IMG/VR virus record: IMGVR_UViG_3300036770_005300 | Coordinates: 1 to 52,926 of that record | DNA length: 52,926 bases | Direction: 5' to 3' (one strand) | Source: a virus | In this document: in pieces, positions 15,824 to 23,074 of the stretch | How the letters are laid out: each line of letters begins with the position of its first letter | Position numbering within the stretch: position 1 is the stretch's first letter | The notes under the pieces: generated by a model | Told to the model about the DNA's origin: nothing | What the model saw: the letters and a program-made list of their open reading frames with translations, nothing else | Database searches by the model: none | Position numbers and translations under genes: made by a program

Positions 15824-16114
15824 GTGTCCCTTCAGGCTGGTGGTGATGGCGCCACAGTGCTGCTGATGCGCTGCATTGCTCAGGCAACAGTGATGTGGCG
15901 CGACTACCTTCAATGGTTGAACTGCATTCGCGCCATGGTTGAGTTCAGCCTTGATCTTGAGGATGAGTTCCTCAGGTTGCTGCCCCTGGTGCGCGCTGCA
16001 GAGGAACTGGAGCAGGCGGCCGACACCGACCCAGACCTTGATGTCTGCCCGCCGGATGATGAGCTACCGCCTCCCCAGAGCAGCAGCCAGCAGCTGGGCG
16101 ATCTCCCCTGGTGA
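15824..16114 (+). CDS. Small hypothetical protein
   Basis: Up to 96 residues; the start may be the GTG at 15824 or the ATG at 15867. MWRDYLQWLNCIRAMVEF then SLDLEDEFLRLLPLVRAAEEL are amphipathic helices, with an acidic, Pro/Gln end. Its last 51 nt overlap the 3' end of the sulfotransferase on the other strand. Unknown. Confidence 0.45.
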   Translation: MSLQAGGDGATVLLMRCIAQATVMWRDYLQWLNCIRAMVEFSLDLEDEFLRLLPLVRAAEELEQAADTDPDLDVCPPDDELPPPQSSSQQLGDLPW

Positions 16115-16984
16115 GAACGGCGCCGGTGGCTCCCAGTGCTCCGGGGGCTGCTCGAGCTCGCCGGTGAGGTAGGCCTCGGCATCAGGCCGGTACGCCAGGG
16201 CCAGTTCGCGGTTGCCGCTGCTGTAGCGCTCCAGGTGCTGCCGCCGTTCCGCGGGTGACAGCAGGTGCTTCACAGGATCGGGTTGCAGAGCGCCGGAGTC
16301 CTGCAGCAGGCGGCACACGTCTGCGCGCAGCCCACGGTCTGGCCCCTCCAGCTGGCCCAGCACCTGCAGCACCCGCCGGTCGGCACTCACCCGCTGCCGC
16401 GGGATCTGGGTGAGCAGCGGCGCCACCGGGCCCAGGTCCGCCAGCTGCATGAACTCCGCCACCGCATCCCAGTAGGCGATGTCGTCGCGGTAGACGCCAA
16501 GGCGGAAGGCTTCGGCACCGAACAGCTCCACCAGCCGGCCCACCGCATGGCGGTAGTCGTAGAGGTAGTGGTTCTCTTGGCGGATGTCGCCGGTGAACCA
16601 GCGCATCACCACCTCGGCGTAGAGCGATTCCTTCAGGTGGTCCTGCCGGCGCATCATCAGCACGGTGGTCACCTGATCAAAGGCGCTGCGGATCAGGGAG
16701 GGCAGGGCCTCCAGGGCGGGGTGGCGATGCGCCAGGAGCCGGTAGAGCACCTCGCTGGACACGATCACCGTGGGATGACCGGTGCTGATCGCCGCGAGGA
16801 ACTGATCGAACTGCTGCCGCTCCAGCAGGGCCACCAGGCTGTGGTGATGCCCCTCAATCGGATGGAAGCCAGCGGCCAGGCCGATGCCGTGCTGCTCCAG
16901 CAGGTCACGGTTGTGGAGCAGGGTGGCCTGGAGGGTGGTGGTGCCGGTCTTGTGGCCGCCGGCATGAAGGATGAGCCGGCTCAC
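16064..16984 (-). CDS. Sulfotransferase family protein (cargo gene)
   Basis: 306 residues from a GTG that overlaps the upstream stop. The start LILHAGGHKTGTTTLQ is the 5'-phosphosulfate-binding loop of PAPS-dependent sulfotransferases. TVIVSSEVLYRLL and MMRRQDHLKESLYAE fit the downstream family pattern, including the region that contacts the 3' phosphate. It would move sulfate from PAPS to a glycan or other acceptor, perhaps on the cell surface. Not needed for phage growth, so a moron gene. It shares a transcript with the 16981 gene and a late-type box. Confidence 0.78.
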   Translation of the reverse strand: MSRLILHAGGHKTGTTTLQATLLHNRDLLEQHGIGLAAGFHPIEGHHHSLVALLERQQFDQFLAAISTGHPTVIVSSEVLYRLLAHRHPALEALPSLIRSAFDQVTTVLMMRRQDHLKESLYAEVVMRWFTGDIRQENHYLYDYRHAVGRLVELFGAEAFRLGVYRDDIAYWDAVAEFMQLADLGPVAPLLTQIPRQRVSADRRVLQVLGQLEGPDRGLRADVCRLLQDSGALQPDPVKHLLSPAERRQHLERYSSGNRELALAYRPDAEAYLTGELEQPPEHWEPPAPFSPGEIAQLLAAALGRR

Positions 16985-17187
16985 GCAGCAGCGGGCGGCT
17001 GTGTCATCGCCTGGTGCAGGCCGGTGTAGACCCCGTGGCGGGTGCTCTCCTTCTGATCACGGCGGGTGGCTTCGTACAGCAGATCGAGACGCTTCACCCG
17101 GTTGGCCATGGCCTCAATGTCCTGCGCACCGGGCAGGTTGGGTTCAATGCGCAGGGCGGCGATCTGCTGCTCCAGGGTCATCGGCAC
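16981..17187 (-). CDS. Small helical protein upstream of sulfotransferase
   Basis: 68 residues, helical and charged (QDIEAMANRVKRLDLLYEATR). GTGA overlap with the sulfotransferase start. A GGAAAACT box sits 18 nt before its ATG. Unknown; the size and charge resemble small structural or chaperone proteins. Confidence 0.6.
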   Translation of the reverse strand: MPMTLEQQIAALRIEPNLPGAQDIEAMANRVKRLDLLYEATRRDQKESTRHGVYTGLHQAMTQPPAAA

Positions 17188-17205
17188 AGGTGTGGATCCG
17201 CACGG

Positions 17206-17213
17206 AGTTTTCC
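17206..17213 (-). promoter_or_regulatory. GGAAAACT box, sulfotransferase unit
   Basis: Perfect copy of the dispersed box, 18 nt before the ATG at 17187, far from the structural block. Confidence 0.6.
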
Positions 17214-17234
17214 GGTCATCTGCAGTGGCGCAAT

Positions 17235-17248
17235 GTCTAGGTGCAGAC
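17235..17248. promoter_or_regulatory. GTCYRN4YRGAC-type dyad before AbrB-like gene
   Basis: GTCTAGGTGCAGAC, exact family match, 43 nt before the preferred ATG (17292) and overlapping a GTG at 17241. Shares the 104-nt divergent gap with a GGAAAACT box of opposite orientation. Confidence 0.55.
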
Positions 17249-17291
17249 TACGATCAGCGACGCAAACATTCTGGATGCAGTCCTGCTTTCC

Positions 17292-17636
17292 ATGGAACGA
17301 CTGACCGGCGCCGAACTCGTGGCGCATCACAAGAACTTCAGCAGCAACAAGCAGGCCGCTGAAGCCGCTGGTTACGTGAAGGTGCTGCCTGATGGCCGCC
17401 GCCGCGTGCAGCTGGCGAAGTACCGCGATGCGCTGCTGGTGGCGGCTGGCATCAGCCCTGCTGGGGAAGGGGCGGAGGGCGGCCGCAAAGGCAAGCCGCT
17501 GTCCTATGCCACGCGGGTGCTGAAGCCCGGCCATGCCGTGCTGGGTGCTGCCTACCTGGCGGAAGCAGGGCTCGAGGCTGGTGATGCACTGCAGATCAAG
17601 GTCGCCCGCGGCCGCATCACCCTGTCCGCGGCATGA
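17292..17636 (+). CDS. Cyanobacterial AbrB-like regulator
   Basis: 114 residues from MERLTGAELVAHH. LTGAELVAHHK, AAGYVKVLPDGRRRVQLAKYRDALLVAAG reproduces the conserved N-terminal pattern of cyAbrB proteins, and the C-terminus (YLAEAGLEAGDALQIKVARG) looks like an AbrB swapped-hairpin strand set. cyAbrB proteins control carbon/nitrogen balance genes in cyanobacteria. A GTG at 17241 would add 17 residues. A phage copy could regulate phage or host genes; which one is unknown. Confidence 0.7.
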   Translation: MERLTGAELVAHHKNFSSNKQAAEAAGYVKVLPDGRRRVQLAKYRDALLVAAGISPAGEGAEGGRKGKPLSYATRVLKPGHAVLGAAYLAEAGLEAGDALQIKVARGRITLSAA

Positions 17637-17736
17637 GGCATCAGCGTCTGGGCCTGGATGGGGCGGAGGCCCTGAAGGGTCCCGGTGATTGCCGGATCCT
17701 TGCGTTCGCTTGCCAAATCTTGGTGCGCTGCAGCCG

Positions 17737-18588
17737 ATGAAACCGGTTCCGAACTACCTGATCGAGCACCGTGAGCGCCACCTGGAGCCCGGTGTGGCGT
17801 TCAGCGACAACCCACACGATCCGCTGTGGTGGGTGCGGGTGCACTTCGTCTCCGGACTGAAGCCCAGCACGGAGACGATTCGCGCCAGCAACCCGGAGCA
17901 GGCGCGCGGGTTCGTGCTGGCCCGGTATCCGTTCGCTGATCCACAGCGGGTGGAGGTACTGGGCCGGCTGGGGCGGATCGACCCACCGGTGCCGGAGCAG
18001 CGGCAGCCGACCCTGGCGCCGGTGATGGTCCGCGCACGGCCAGCCGTGACCCGGCGATCAGCTGCGATCGAGCCGAAGCCCAGATGGGTGGAGCCACCAG
18101 GGTCCCGCCCGCCTGCCGCGGTGGCACCACCGGTGGCCGTGGCCCCCGAGCCCGAGCCTGTTGCAGCTGCGGCCGCCCCCGCGGCCTCGGCCCCTGCCCC
18201 CGTGGCGCCGTCCCCATCCGCCGAACCGTCCGCCGTGTCCGAACCGTCCGCACCGATGCAGCTGCTCCAGCTCGAGCGCCTGCCGCGTGATGAGCGCGGC
18301 CGCGCGGTGTTCCAGCCCGACACCGCCGCCAGGATCCAGGCCGCCAAGGCCGCTGGCTGGACGTGGGATCGGATCTGCGCAGCCCTCGGCTGCAGCCACG
18401 CCCAGGCCGAGCGCAAGCTGCGGGCCCTGCGCGGTGGCAGCCCCACCCCACGCGCCACCAGCCGGCCGGCGGCGATCCCTGCACCGCTTCCCAGCGATGC
18501 CCCGATCGTCCAGGCCTTGATGCGCGACGGTGATGGCTACCGCATGGTGCCGGTCACCCTGGTGGTGCACTCGCCAGACGTGGCCTAG
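17737..18588 (+). CDS. Hypothetical protein with C-terminal helix-turn-helix
   Basis: 283 residues from MKPVPNYLIEHRERHLEP. An N-terminal folded part (about 1-85) with WWVRVHFVSGLKPSTETI is followed by a long Ala/Pro-rich linker (about 100-185) and a HTH-like part (about 200-245: AKAAGWTWDRICAALGCSHA). DNA-binding is likely for the C-terminus. An intrinsic terminator follows 26 nt after the stop. Confidence 0.65.
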   Translation: MKPVPNYLIEHRERHLEPGVAFSDNPHDPLWWVRVHFVSGLKPSTETIRASNPEQARGFVLARYPFADPQRVEVLGRLGRIDPPVPEQRQPTLAPVMVRARPAVTRRSAAIEPKPRWVEPPGSRPPAAVAPPVAVAPEPEPVAAAAAPAASAPAPVAPSPSAEPSAVSEPSAPMQLLQLERLPRDERGRAVFQPDTAARIQAAKAAGWTWDRICAALGCSHAQAERKLRALRGGSPTPRATSRPAAIPAPLPSDAPIVQALMRDGDGYRMVPVTLVVHSPDVA

Positions 18589-18614
18589 GATCCGCGCGGC
18601 AGCAGGACTGCCAC

Positions 18615-18660
18615 AGAAAGCCCCGGGCCTTTCCACGCTGGTTGTGGTCCGGGGCTTTCT
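18615..18660 (+). terminator. Intrinsic terminator after 17737 gene
   Basis: AGAAAGCCCCGG (18615-18626) and its reverse complement (18649-18660) give a 12-bp stem; an inner CCAC/GTGG pair closes part of the loop. The T tract is short (CTTTCT is the end of the stem itself), so termination efficiency is uncertain. The symmetric ends could serve both strands. Confidence 0.65.
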
Positions 18661-18744
18661 GCTGCAGAAGCGCTGCAAAGGTTGCGTCTGGACTTGCAGT
18701 CGATCAGAGTTCATTTCACACCCGGAGCCCTAAGCTCTGATCAG

Positions 18745-19509
18745 ATGACCTGCATCCAGATGAACTTCAAGGACCCCGTGCTTGGCGAAGCCCGACTTGA
18801 GCGCGGCCGCGCTGCCATGTACCAGGCCCTGCGCCGCCTGATCCGTGGAAACAAGCTCACCAACAAGGGTTTCAGCGAGCTGGCGCAGTGGGCCAACCCC
18901 TGGGCGCCCAAGGGCTGGGTGTCCACCACGATGGTGAGCTACATCATCCACGAGAAAACTTCCATGCTCGGCCCTGGCGCCATGGATGCCCTCGGCCAGG
19001 TGAACCTCCAGCTGGCCCGCTACGCCGGCGCGAGCAGTGCAGAGGTGGATGAGCTGCCGGCCCTTGGCAACCCGCCGAGCAGCCTGAACCTGCCGGGGCC
19101 TGATGAGGTCTGGTTCATCCGGTCGAAGCAGACCGGCTTGCCGTGCGACTCCGGCGACCTCTACCGGATCCGCCTCGGTCGGATGACCGTTGACGGGGCC
19201 GAACCGGGACGGATCAACGATGAGGAAGCCAAGGAGCTCTCCACCCTGTTGAGCATGCTGGCCCAGGGCTGGTGCCGTCATCGCAAGCTGCTGCTCAGCG
19301 AGGGCATGCCGAAGATCCTGGAGATGTACCCGGCGAAGAACATGGAACGGCAGCGGCAGCTTCAGATGGTGATCGCCGGACTGGAGATCTACGACGGCGA
19401 CCAGCTGATGCACGAGCTGCCGGCCATTTCCGAACTGGTCGGGTGGCTGACCGGCAAGCCTGCACCGGCCACGTCAATGGGGCTGGGGCTGCTGCTGCGC
19501 AAGATCTGA
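18745..19509 (+). CDS. Repressor-like regulator candidate
   Basis: 254 residues from MTCIQMNFKDPVLGEA (ATG at 18760 also possible). The N-terminal LIRGNKLTNKGFSELAQWAN, VSTTMVSYIIHEKTSMLG, MDALGQVNLQLARYAG looks like an XRE-type helix-turn-helix in which SYIIHEK is the recognition helix. A longer C-terminal helical domain follows. Stand-alone gene after a terminator, with CGTCTGGACTT (18684-18694) upstream, also found at the packaging promoter. A good candidate for the phage repressor; no family is certain. Confidence 0.55.
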   Translation: MTCIQMNFKDPVLGEARLERGRAAMYQALRRLIRGNKLTNKGFSELAQWANPWAPKGWVSTTMVSYIIHEKTSMLGPGAMDALGQVNLQLARYAGASSAEVDELPALGNPPSSLNLPGPDEVWFIRSKQTGLPCDSGDLYRIRLGRMTVDGAEPGRINDEEAKELSTLLSMLAQGWCRHRKLLLSEGMPKILEMYPAKNMERQRQLQMVIAGLEIYDGDQLMHELPAISELVGWLTGKPAPATSMGLGLLLRKI

Positions 19510-19734
19510 GGCGCTGTCCACCGGCGACGGTGGCGCGCACAACAGGTGGGTCTGGATCTCAGCGATGAGCTGAGGAACCATGGAAGCCGTGGGGTCAGGG
19601 GGCTGGTGATCGATCACCCGGCCGTCTGGAGCCACGGCTTCCAGTGTGATGGTCGGACCCAGGACACGGGTGATGGCACGCCAGCGGACCTTCAGCAGCT
19701 GAACCTCGGCGGTGGTGGCAGCAACGATGCGCAT
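19474..19734 (-). CDS. Small hypothetical protein
   Basis: 86 residues from MRIVAATTAEVQLLKVRWRA (an upstream start at 19797 would run through the dyad). TLEAVAPDGRVIDHQ suggests a small beta domain. Its 3' end overlaps the end of the repressor candidate by 36 nt, convergently. Unknown. Confidence 0.5.
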   Translation of the reverse strand: MRIVAATTAEVQLLKVRWRAITRVLGPTITLEAVAPDGRVIDHQPPDPTASMVPQLIAEIQTHLLCAPPSPVDSASDLAQQQPQPH

Positions 19735-19791
19735 TGCGTGATTTGCGAAGAGTGGCGGGGCGGACCCTAAAAGGTTGCGAGTCGTAACGTA

Positions 19792-19805
19792 GTCCACATG
19801 CAGAC
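19792..19805. promoter_or_regulatory. GTCYRN4YRGAC-type dyad before recombination operon
   Basis: GTCCACATGCAGAC, an exact family member with the CATG core, in the divergent gap 19735-19890. A related half (CTGCATGTGGAG) lies 40 nt further on at about 19844-19855. AAAGGTTGCG just upstream (19770-19779) is repeated at 18675-18684 before the repressor candidate. Confidence 0.6.
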
Positions 19806-19890
19806 GCTTTACGGCTCGCGCATGAGTCCGGCCGAAGGCTAAACTGCATGTGGAGCCGGATGCGGTTCCGTGTTTCTTTGCACAACCAGC

Positions 19891-21033
19891 GTGACCCTTT
19901 CAACCTTCAACGGCGGCGGCCTTGGTCAGCCGGCGTCCCCCGCGCACCTTGCCCCTCCCGGCGCCGGTGCTGCCACATCGGTGGCCATGAGCCGGGAGGT
20001 GGGCGAAGTGCAGGCGGCGATGTTCATTGCCCGCAGCTTCCCCCGCAACACCATGCAGGCCTACGAGCGTGTGCTGAATGCCTGCACCAGGCCCTCCCTG
20101 GCGGAAGGCGCCCTCTACAGCTACGCCCGTGGCGGCCAGGAGGTGAGCGGCCCCAGCATTCGCCTGGCCGAGGCCATCGCGCAGGAGTGGGGCAACCTGC
20201 AGTTCGGCATCCGTGAGCTGTCCCAGGCCGATGGCGTGAGCACGGTGGAGGCCTTCGCGTGGGACATCCAGACCAACGTGCGGCAGGTCAAGACCTTCCA
20301 GGTGCTGCATGAGCGCCACACCCGTTCCGGCAGCAAGCGGCTTACCGATCCGCGCGACATCTACGAGATGGTGGCCAACCAGGGCGCACGGCGTCTGCGG
20401 GCCTGCATCCTCGGCGTCATCCCCGGCGATGTGATCGAGGCGGCGGTGCAGCAGTGCGAGATGACCCTGAAGGCCAGCGCCGGCACTGGGCCCGAGGTGC
20501 AGCAGACCCTGGTGGCCCGGTTTGCTGAGTTCGGCGTGAGCAAGGCCCAGATCGAGGCCCGCATCCAGCGGCGCCTGGATTCGATCGTGCCAGCCCAGGT
20601 GGTGGCGTTGCGCAAGATCTACTCGAGCCTGAAGGACGGCATGAGCAAGGCCGGGGACTGGTTCGAGGCCGAGCAGGGCGCCGGGATCGCCCCGCCTGCT
20701 GGTGGTGAGCTCCAGGCCGCCGCTGCTCCTGCCCCGGCCGCTCCTGCTCCTGTCCAGGCCGCCGCGGCGCCTTCTGTTGGCGCTGGTGGTGTGCTGCCGC
20801 CGGCCCCGGTGCGCCAGCCGGTGCAGGCCGCTGCGCAGGCTGTGGAGCAGCCGGCCGAACAGGACGCCGAAGCGGTGCAGGAGCAGCCCCGGGCCAGCAC
20901 CGCCCCTCGCCGTGTCGCCCGCTCGCGGCAGCAGCCCGCCGCCAGCGAAGAGGCCCCCACCGCCGCACCTGAGCCCACCAGCGAGGCCATCCCCGCCGAG
21001 GCGGAAGACTCCAGCCAGGGAGAGTTCGTCTGA
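19891..21033 (+). CDS. Candidate single-strand annealing/recombination protein
   Basis: About 380 residues. The GTG start is chosen because it follows CACAACCAGC, the leader shared with two other genes; ATG 19987 (MSREVGEVQ) is the alternative. The folded part runs to about residue 265 (RSFPRNTMQAYERVLNAC, GPSIRLAEAIAQEWGN, TDPRDIYEMVANQGARRLRA), then an Ala/Pro/Gln-rich tail. This is a conserved phage family normally found beside exonuclease and RusA genes, as here, which suggests a RecT-like annealing role. That role is inferred, not shown by a known motif. Confidence 0.6.
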   Translation: MTLSTFNGGGLGQPASPAHLAPPGAGAATSVAMSREVGEVQAAMFIARSFPRNTMQAYERVLNACTRPSLAEGALYSYARGGQEVSGPSIRLAEAIAQEWGNLQFGIRELSQADGVSTVEAFAWDIQTNVRQVKTFQVLHERHTRSGSKRLTDPRDIYEMVANQGARRLRACILGVIPGDVIEAAVQQCEMTLKASAGTGPEVQQTLVARFAEFGVSKAQIEARIQRRLDSIVPAQVVALRKIYSSLKDGMSKAGDWFEAEQGAGIAPPAGGELQAAAAPAPAAPAPVQAAAAPSVGAGGVLPPAPVRQPVQAAAQAVEQPAEQDAEAVQEQPRASTAPRRVARSRQQPAASEEAPTAAPEPTSEAIPAEAEDSSQGEFV

Positions 21034-21260
21034 TGACCAGCCCAGACACCATGGCCCTCAAGGGCCACACCGTGACCGATCTCGACATCCCGGAAACGGT
21101 GATGCGCGACATCCTCGATGCGTCGGGGATGATCGCGGACCCCGCCCGCCGGGCCAGGTTCGCCGCCAAGCGCGCGGCGGCCTGGGGCTACTGCCGGGCG
21201 GTGGCTGATGCGTCGCTCACGACCGTCCACATGCAGACGCAGACGGAGGGGGAGCGATGA
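21033..21260 (+). CDS. Small hypothetical protein
   Basis: 75 residues, TGATG-coupled to the gene before. VTDLDIPETVMRDILDASGM then ARRARFAAKRAAAWGYCRA are helical and basic, possibly nucleic-acid binding. Its last codons (TTVHMQTQTEGER) include a perfect dyad of the GTCYRN4YRGAC family. Confidence 0.58.
   Translation: MTSPDTMALKGHTVTDLDIPETVMRDILDASGMIADPARRARFAAKRAAAWGYCRAVADASLTTVHMQTQTEGER
21225..21238. promoter_or_regulatory. GTCYRN4YRGAC-type dyad at gene junction
   Basis: GTCCACATGCAGAC, identical to the copy at 19792, in the last codons of one gene and 18 nt before the next ATG (21257). Confidence 0.42.
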
Positions 21261-21454
21261 CCCGTTCCTTCCTCTGTGGCTTCACCCTCGCCCTTGCGGT
21301 GGCCTGGCTGCCCGGCGGCCTGATCCATCGCGGCCAGCAGCAGGTCAACGCCAACGCCCGGCCGATCCTCCTGCCCGACCGCTGCGACCCCATCACCGAC
21401 TGGCACGCCTGCCGCGATGCCTGGCTGCAACACCACCAACGGAGTGCCCAATGA
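21257..21454 (+). CDS. Small secreted or membrane-anchored protein
   Basis: 65 residues with an N-terminal hydrophobic stretch (SFLCGFTLALAVAWLPGG) that looks like a signal anchor, then a polar part with two Cys. ATGA overlaps on both sides. Function unknown. Confidence 0.58.
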   Translation: MTRSFLCGFTLALAVAWLPGGLIHRGQQQVNANARPILLPDRCDPITDWHACRDAWLQHHQRSAQ

Positions 21455-21684
21455 GCATCAACACTGCCCTTCTGGCCTTGAGGGATTGCATCGCGGTCGA
21501 GCAGTCCCTGCCCCGCGAATCGCGCCACGCCAGCGACTCGGCCTTCCATTCCGTGATCGCTGAGGCCGAGCGGATCGAAGCGGCGAAGCCGCGCATCAAC
21601 GAGGCACTGGTCTACTTCCACGACGGCCACCTCGATCGAGCCACGGCCTCCATTGAGCTCGCCCTGAGCGAGCTGGAGCGATGA
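21451..21684 (+). CDS. Small hypothetical helical protein
   Basis: 77 residues from MSINTALLALRDCIAVEQSL. Helical throughout with AEAERIEAAKPRINEALVYF. ATGA overlaps on both sides place it in the recombination operon. Unknown. Confidence 0.58.
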   Translation: MSINTALLALRDCIAVEQSLPRESRHASDSAFHSVIAEAERIEAAKPRINEALVYFHDGHLDRATASIELALSELER

Positions 21685-22178
21685 TGCCGGCCGTGCCTTC
21701 CCCCGGGGCCCCGCAGCACCCGCAGCACCCGCAGCACCCGCAGCGGATCGTCTTCCGGGTGGAGGGCATGGCCCCTGCACCGCAAGGCAGCAAGAGGCCC
21801 CTGGGGAAAGACCGGCTCGGTCGCACCGTGCTGGTTGAGTCCTGCAAGCGGGTGAAGCCCTGGCGGCAGATGGTGACCGAGGCCGCCTTGGCCACCGGCG
21901 CTCCCATGCTCACCGGCCCTGTGGTGCTCCGCTGCGAGTTCCTGTTCCTCCGGCCCCTGGGCCACTTCCGCCGCGACGGCACCCTCAAGCCCAGCGCACC
22001 GCGGTGGCATGCCGTCAGGCCCGACGGCTCGAAGCTCCTGCGCTCTTCTGAAGACGCCCTCAGCCAGGTGCTGATTCACGACGATGCTCGGATCGTCACC
22101 ACCATCGGCCACAAGCGCTGGTGCAGGGGTGATGAACGGCCGGGCGCACTGTTCACCCTCTTCACCCTCCCCACATGA
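21681..22178 (+). CDS. rusA: RusA-like Holliday junction resolvase
   Basis: 165 residues. APAPQGSKRP at the start of the fold, KPWRQMV, the FLFLRPLGHF strand, then RPDGSKLLRSSEDALSQV and HDDARIVTTIGHKRW give the RusA order of conserved positions, with Asp in DGSKLLR, EDAL and DDAR as likely metal ligands. It would cut Holliday junctions formed during phage recombination. The N-terminus carries a short His/Pro/Gln repeat (PQHPQHPQHPQ) of unknown meaning. Confidence 0.78.
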   Translation: MMPAVPSPGAPQHPQHPQHPQRIVFRVEGMAPAPQGSKRPLGKDRLGRTVLVESCKRVKPWRQMVTEAALATGAPMLTGPVVLRCEFLFLRPLGHFRRDGTLKPSAPRWHAVRPDGSKLLRSSEDALSQVLIHDDARIVTTIGHKRWCRGDERPGALFTLFTLPT

Positions 22179-22765
22179 ACTATCCGATGACCTCCGATCT
22201 GCTGCTCGATGGCATGGATCCACGCCAGGCCCTCACCGTGGCAGAACTCAAGATGGTGCTGAGCCACCTGCCGGAGCGCACCGCCAGCGGCGCACCGACC
22301 CGGGTGTTGCTCGCGATCGATCACAACACCCTCTCTCCCCTCACTCTTTGCGATGGGGTGATGCTGCCGGGTGGTACGGATGTGCACGTGCGGCTGCTGC
22401 CGGCGCTGCGAGAGCGGGATCCTGGTGATGACAGCGCCAAGGCCACTGCAGTGGATCTGGCCTTGGCGGTCTGCAGCTACCTGCGGTTCACGCCGGGCGA
22501 GCTGTTCGATGAGGCCTACTGCAGCGAGCTGGTGGATCGCGCCCAGGAAGCCCTGGACGGCCTGAAGCGTGCGCAGCACGGCCTGGCTGCCAGCGTGGCG
22601 CTGCAACCGGCACAGCAGACAGCCGCGATCCTGCCCCTGCCGCTCCGGCTGGTGCTGGCGCCATGGCTGGCGCTGCGCACGATGGTGGCGCCCCCGCACG
22701 GCCTGAGCCTGTCGGGTCGGCTGCAGCTGGTGTGGATCACTTTTTCTGAACTGCTCAAGCCCTGA
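22175..22765 (+). CDS. Hypothetical protein
   Basis: 196 residues from an ATG overlapping the RusA stop. Helical, with a hydrophobic segment (ILPLPLRLVLAPWLALRTM, about residues 150-168) that may be buried or membrane-associated. No family recognised. Confidence 0.55.
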   Translation: MNYPMTSDLLLDGMDPRQALTVAELKMVLSHLPERTASGAPTRVLLAIDHNTLSPLTLCDGVMLPGGTDVHVRLLPALRERDPGDDSAKATAVDLALAVCSYLRFTPGELFDEAYCSELVDRAQEALDGLKRAQHGLAASVALQPAQQTAAILPLPLRLVLAPWLALRTMVAPPHGLSLSGRLQLVWITFSELLKP

Positions 22766-22804
22766 CCTGGCGATTTCAACCTCTATCGACTACGTTTAGT
22801 CCAT

Positions 22805-22818
22805 GTCTGGATGCGGAC
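22805..22818. promoter_or_regulatory. GTCYRN4YRGAC-type dyad before exonuclease unit
   Basis: GTCTGGATGCGGAC in the 108-nt gap 22766-22873, 55 nt before the ATG; preceded by a TTTAGTCCAT stretch similar to that before the 19792 copy, and followed by the leader CAACAACCAGCG at 22850-22861. Confidence 0.58.
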
Positions 22819-22873
22819 ACTTCACGCTCGGCATCCAGGCCCCCTCTCAACAACCAGCGTTTGACCTTCTGCC

Positions 22874-23074
22874 ATGAAACCCCCCATTGCCCTGCTGCCG
22901 CCGGCTGGTGACCACGGAAGCCAGCTGCAGCGTGTCTTCTGCAGCGGCCAGCCGTTCGTGATCATCCGCGGCCGGCGGGTCTGGATCGATGCCCCACCAG
23001 TGGATCGACTGCCGGATCTGCTGCAGTCCCTGGATGCCACCGCTCAGTCCGCGCAACGCGGAGGGCGCCGCTGA
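22874..23074 (+). CDS. Small hypothetical protein
   Basis: 66 residues; CSGQPFVIIRGRRVWIDAPP suggests a small beta domain. First gene of the exonuclease unit and TGATG-coupled to it. Unknown. Confidence 0.58.
   Translation: MKPPIALLPPAGDHGSQLQRVFCSGQPFVIIRGRRVWIDAPPVDRLPDLLQSLDATAQSAQRGGRR

Noticed and set aside
18741-18760. CATCCAGAT near the start of the repressor candidate as another dyad
   Set aside because: Only one half matches the family and it is within coding sequence.
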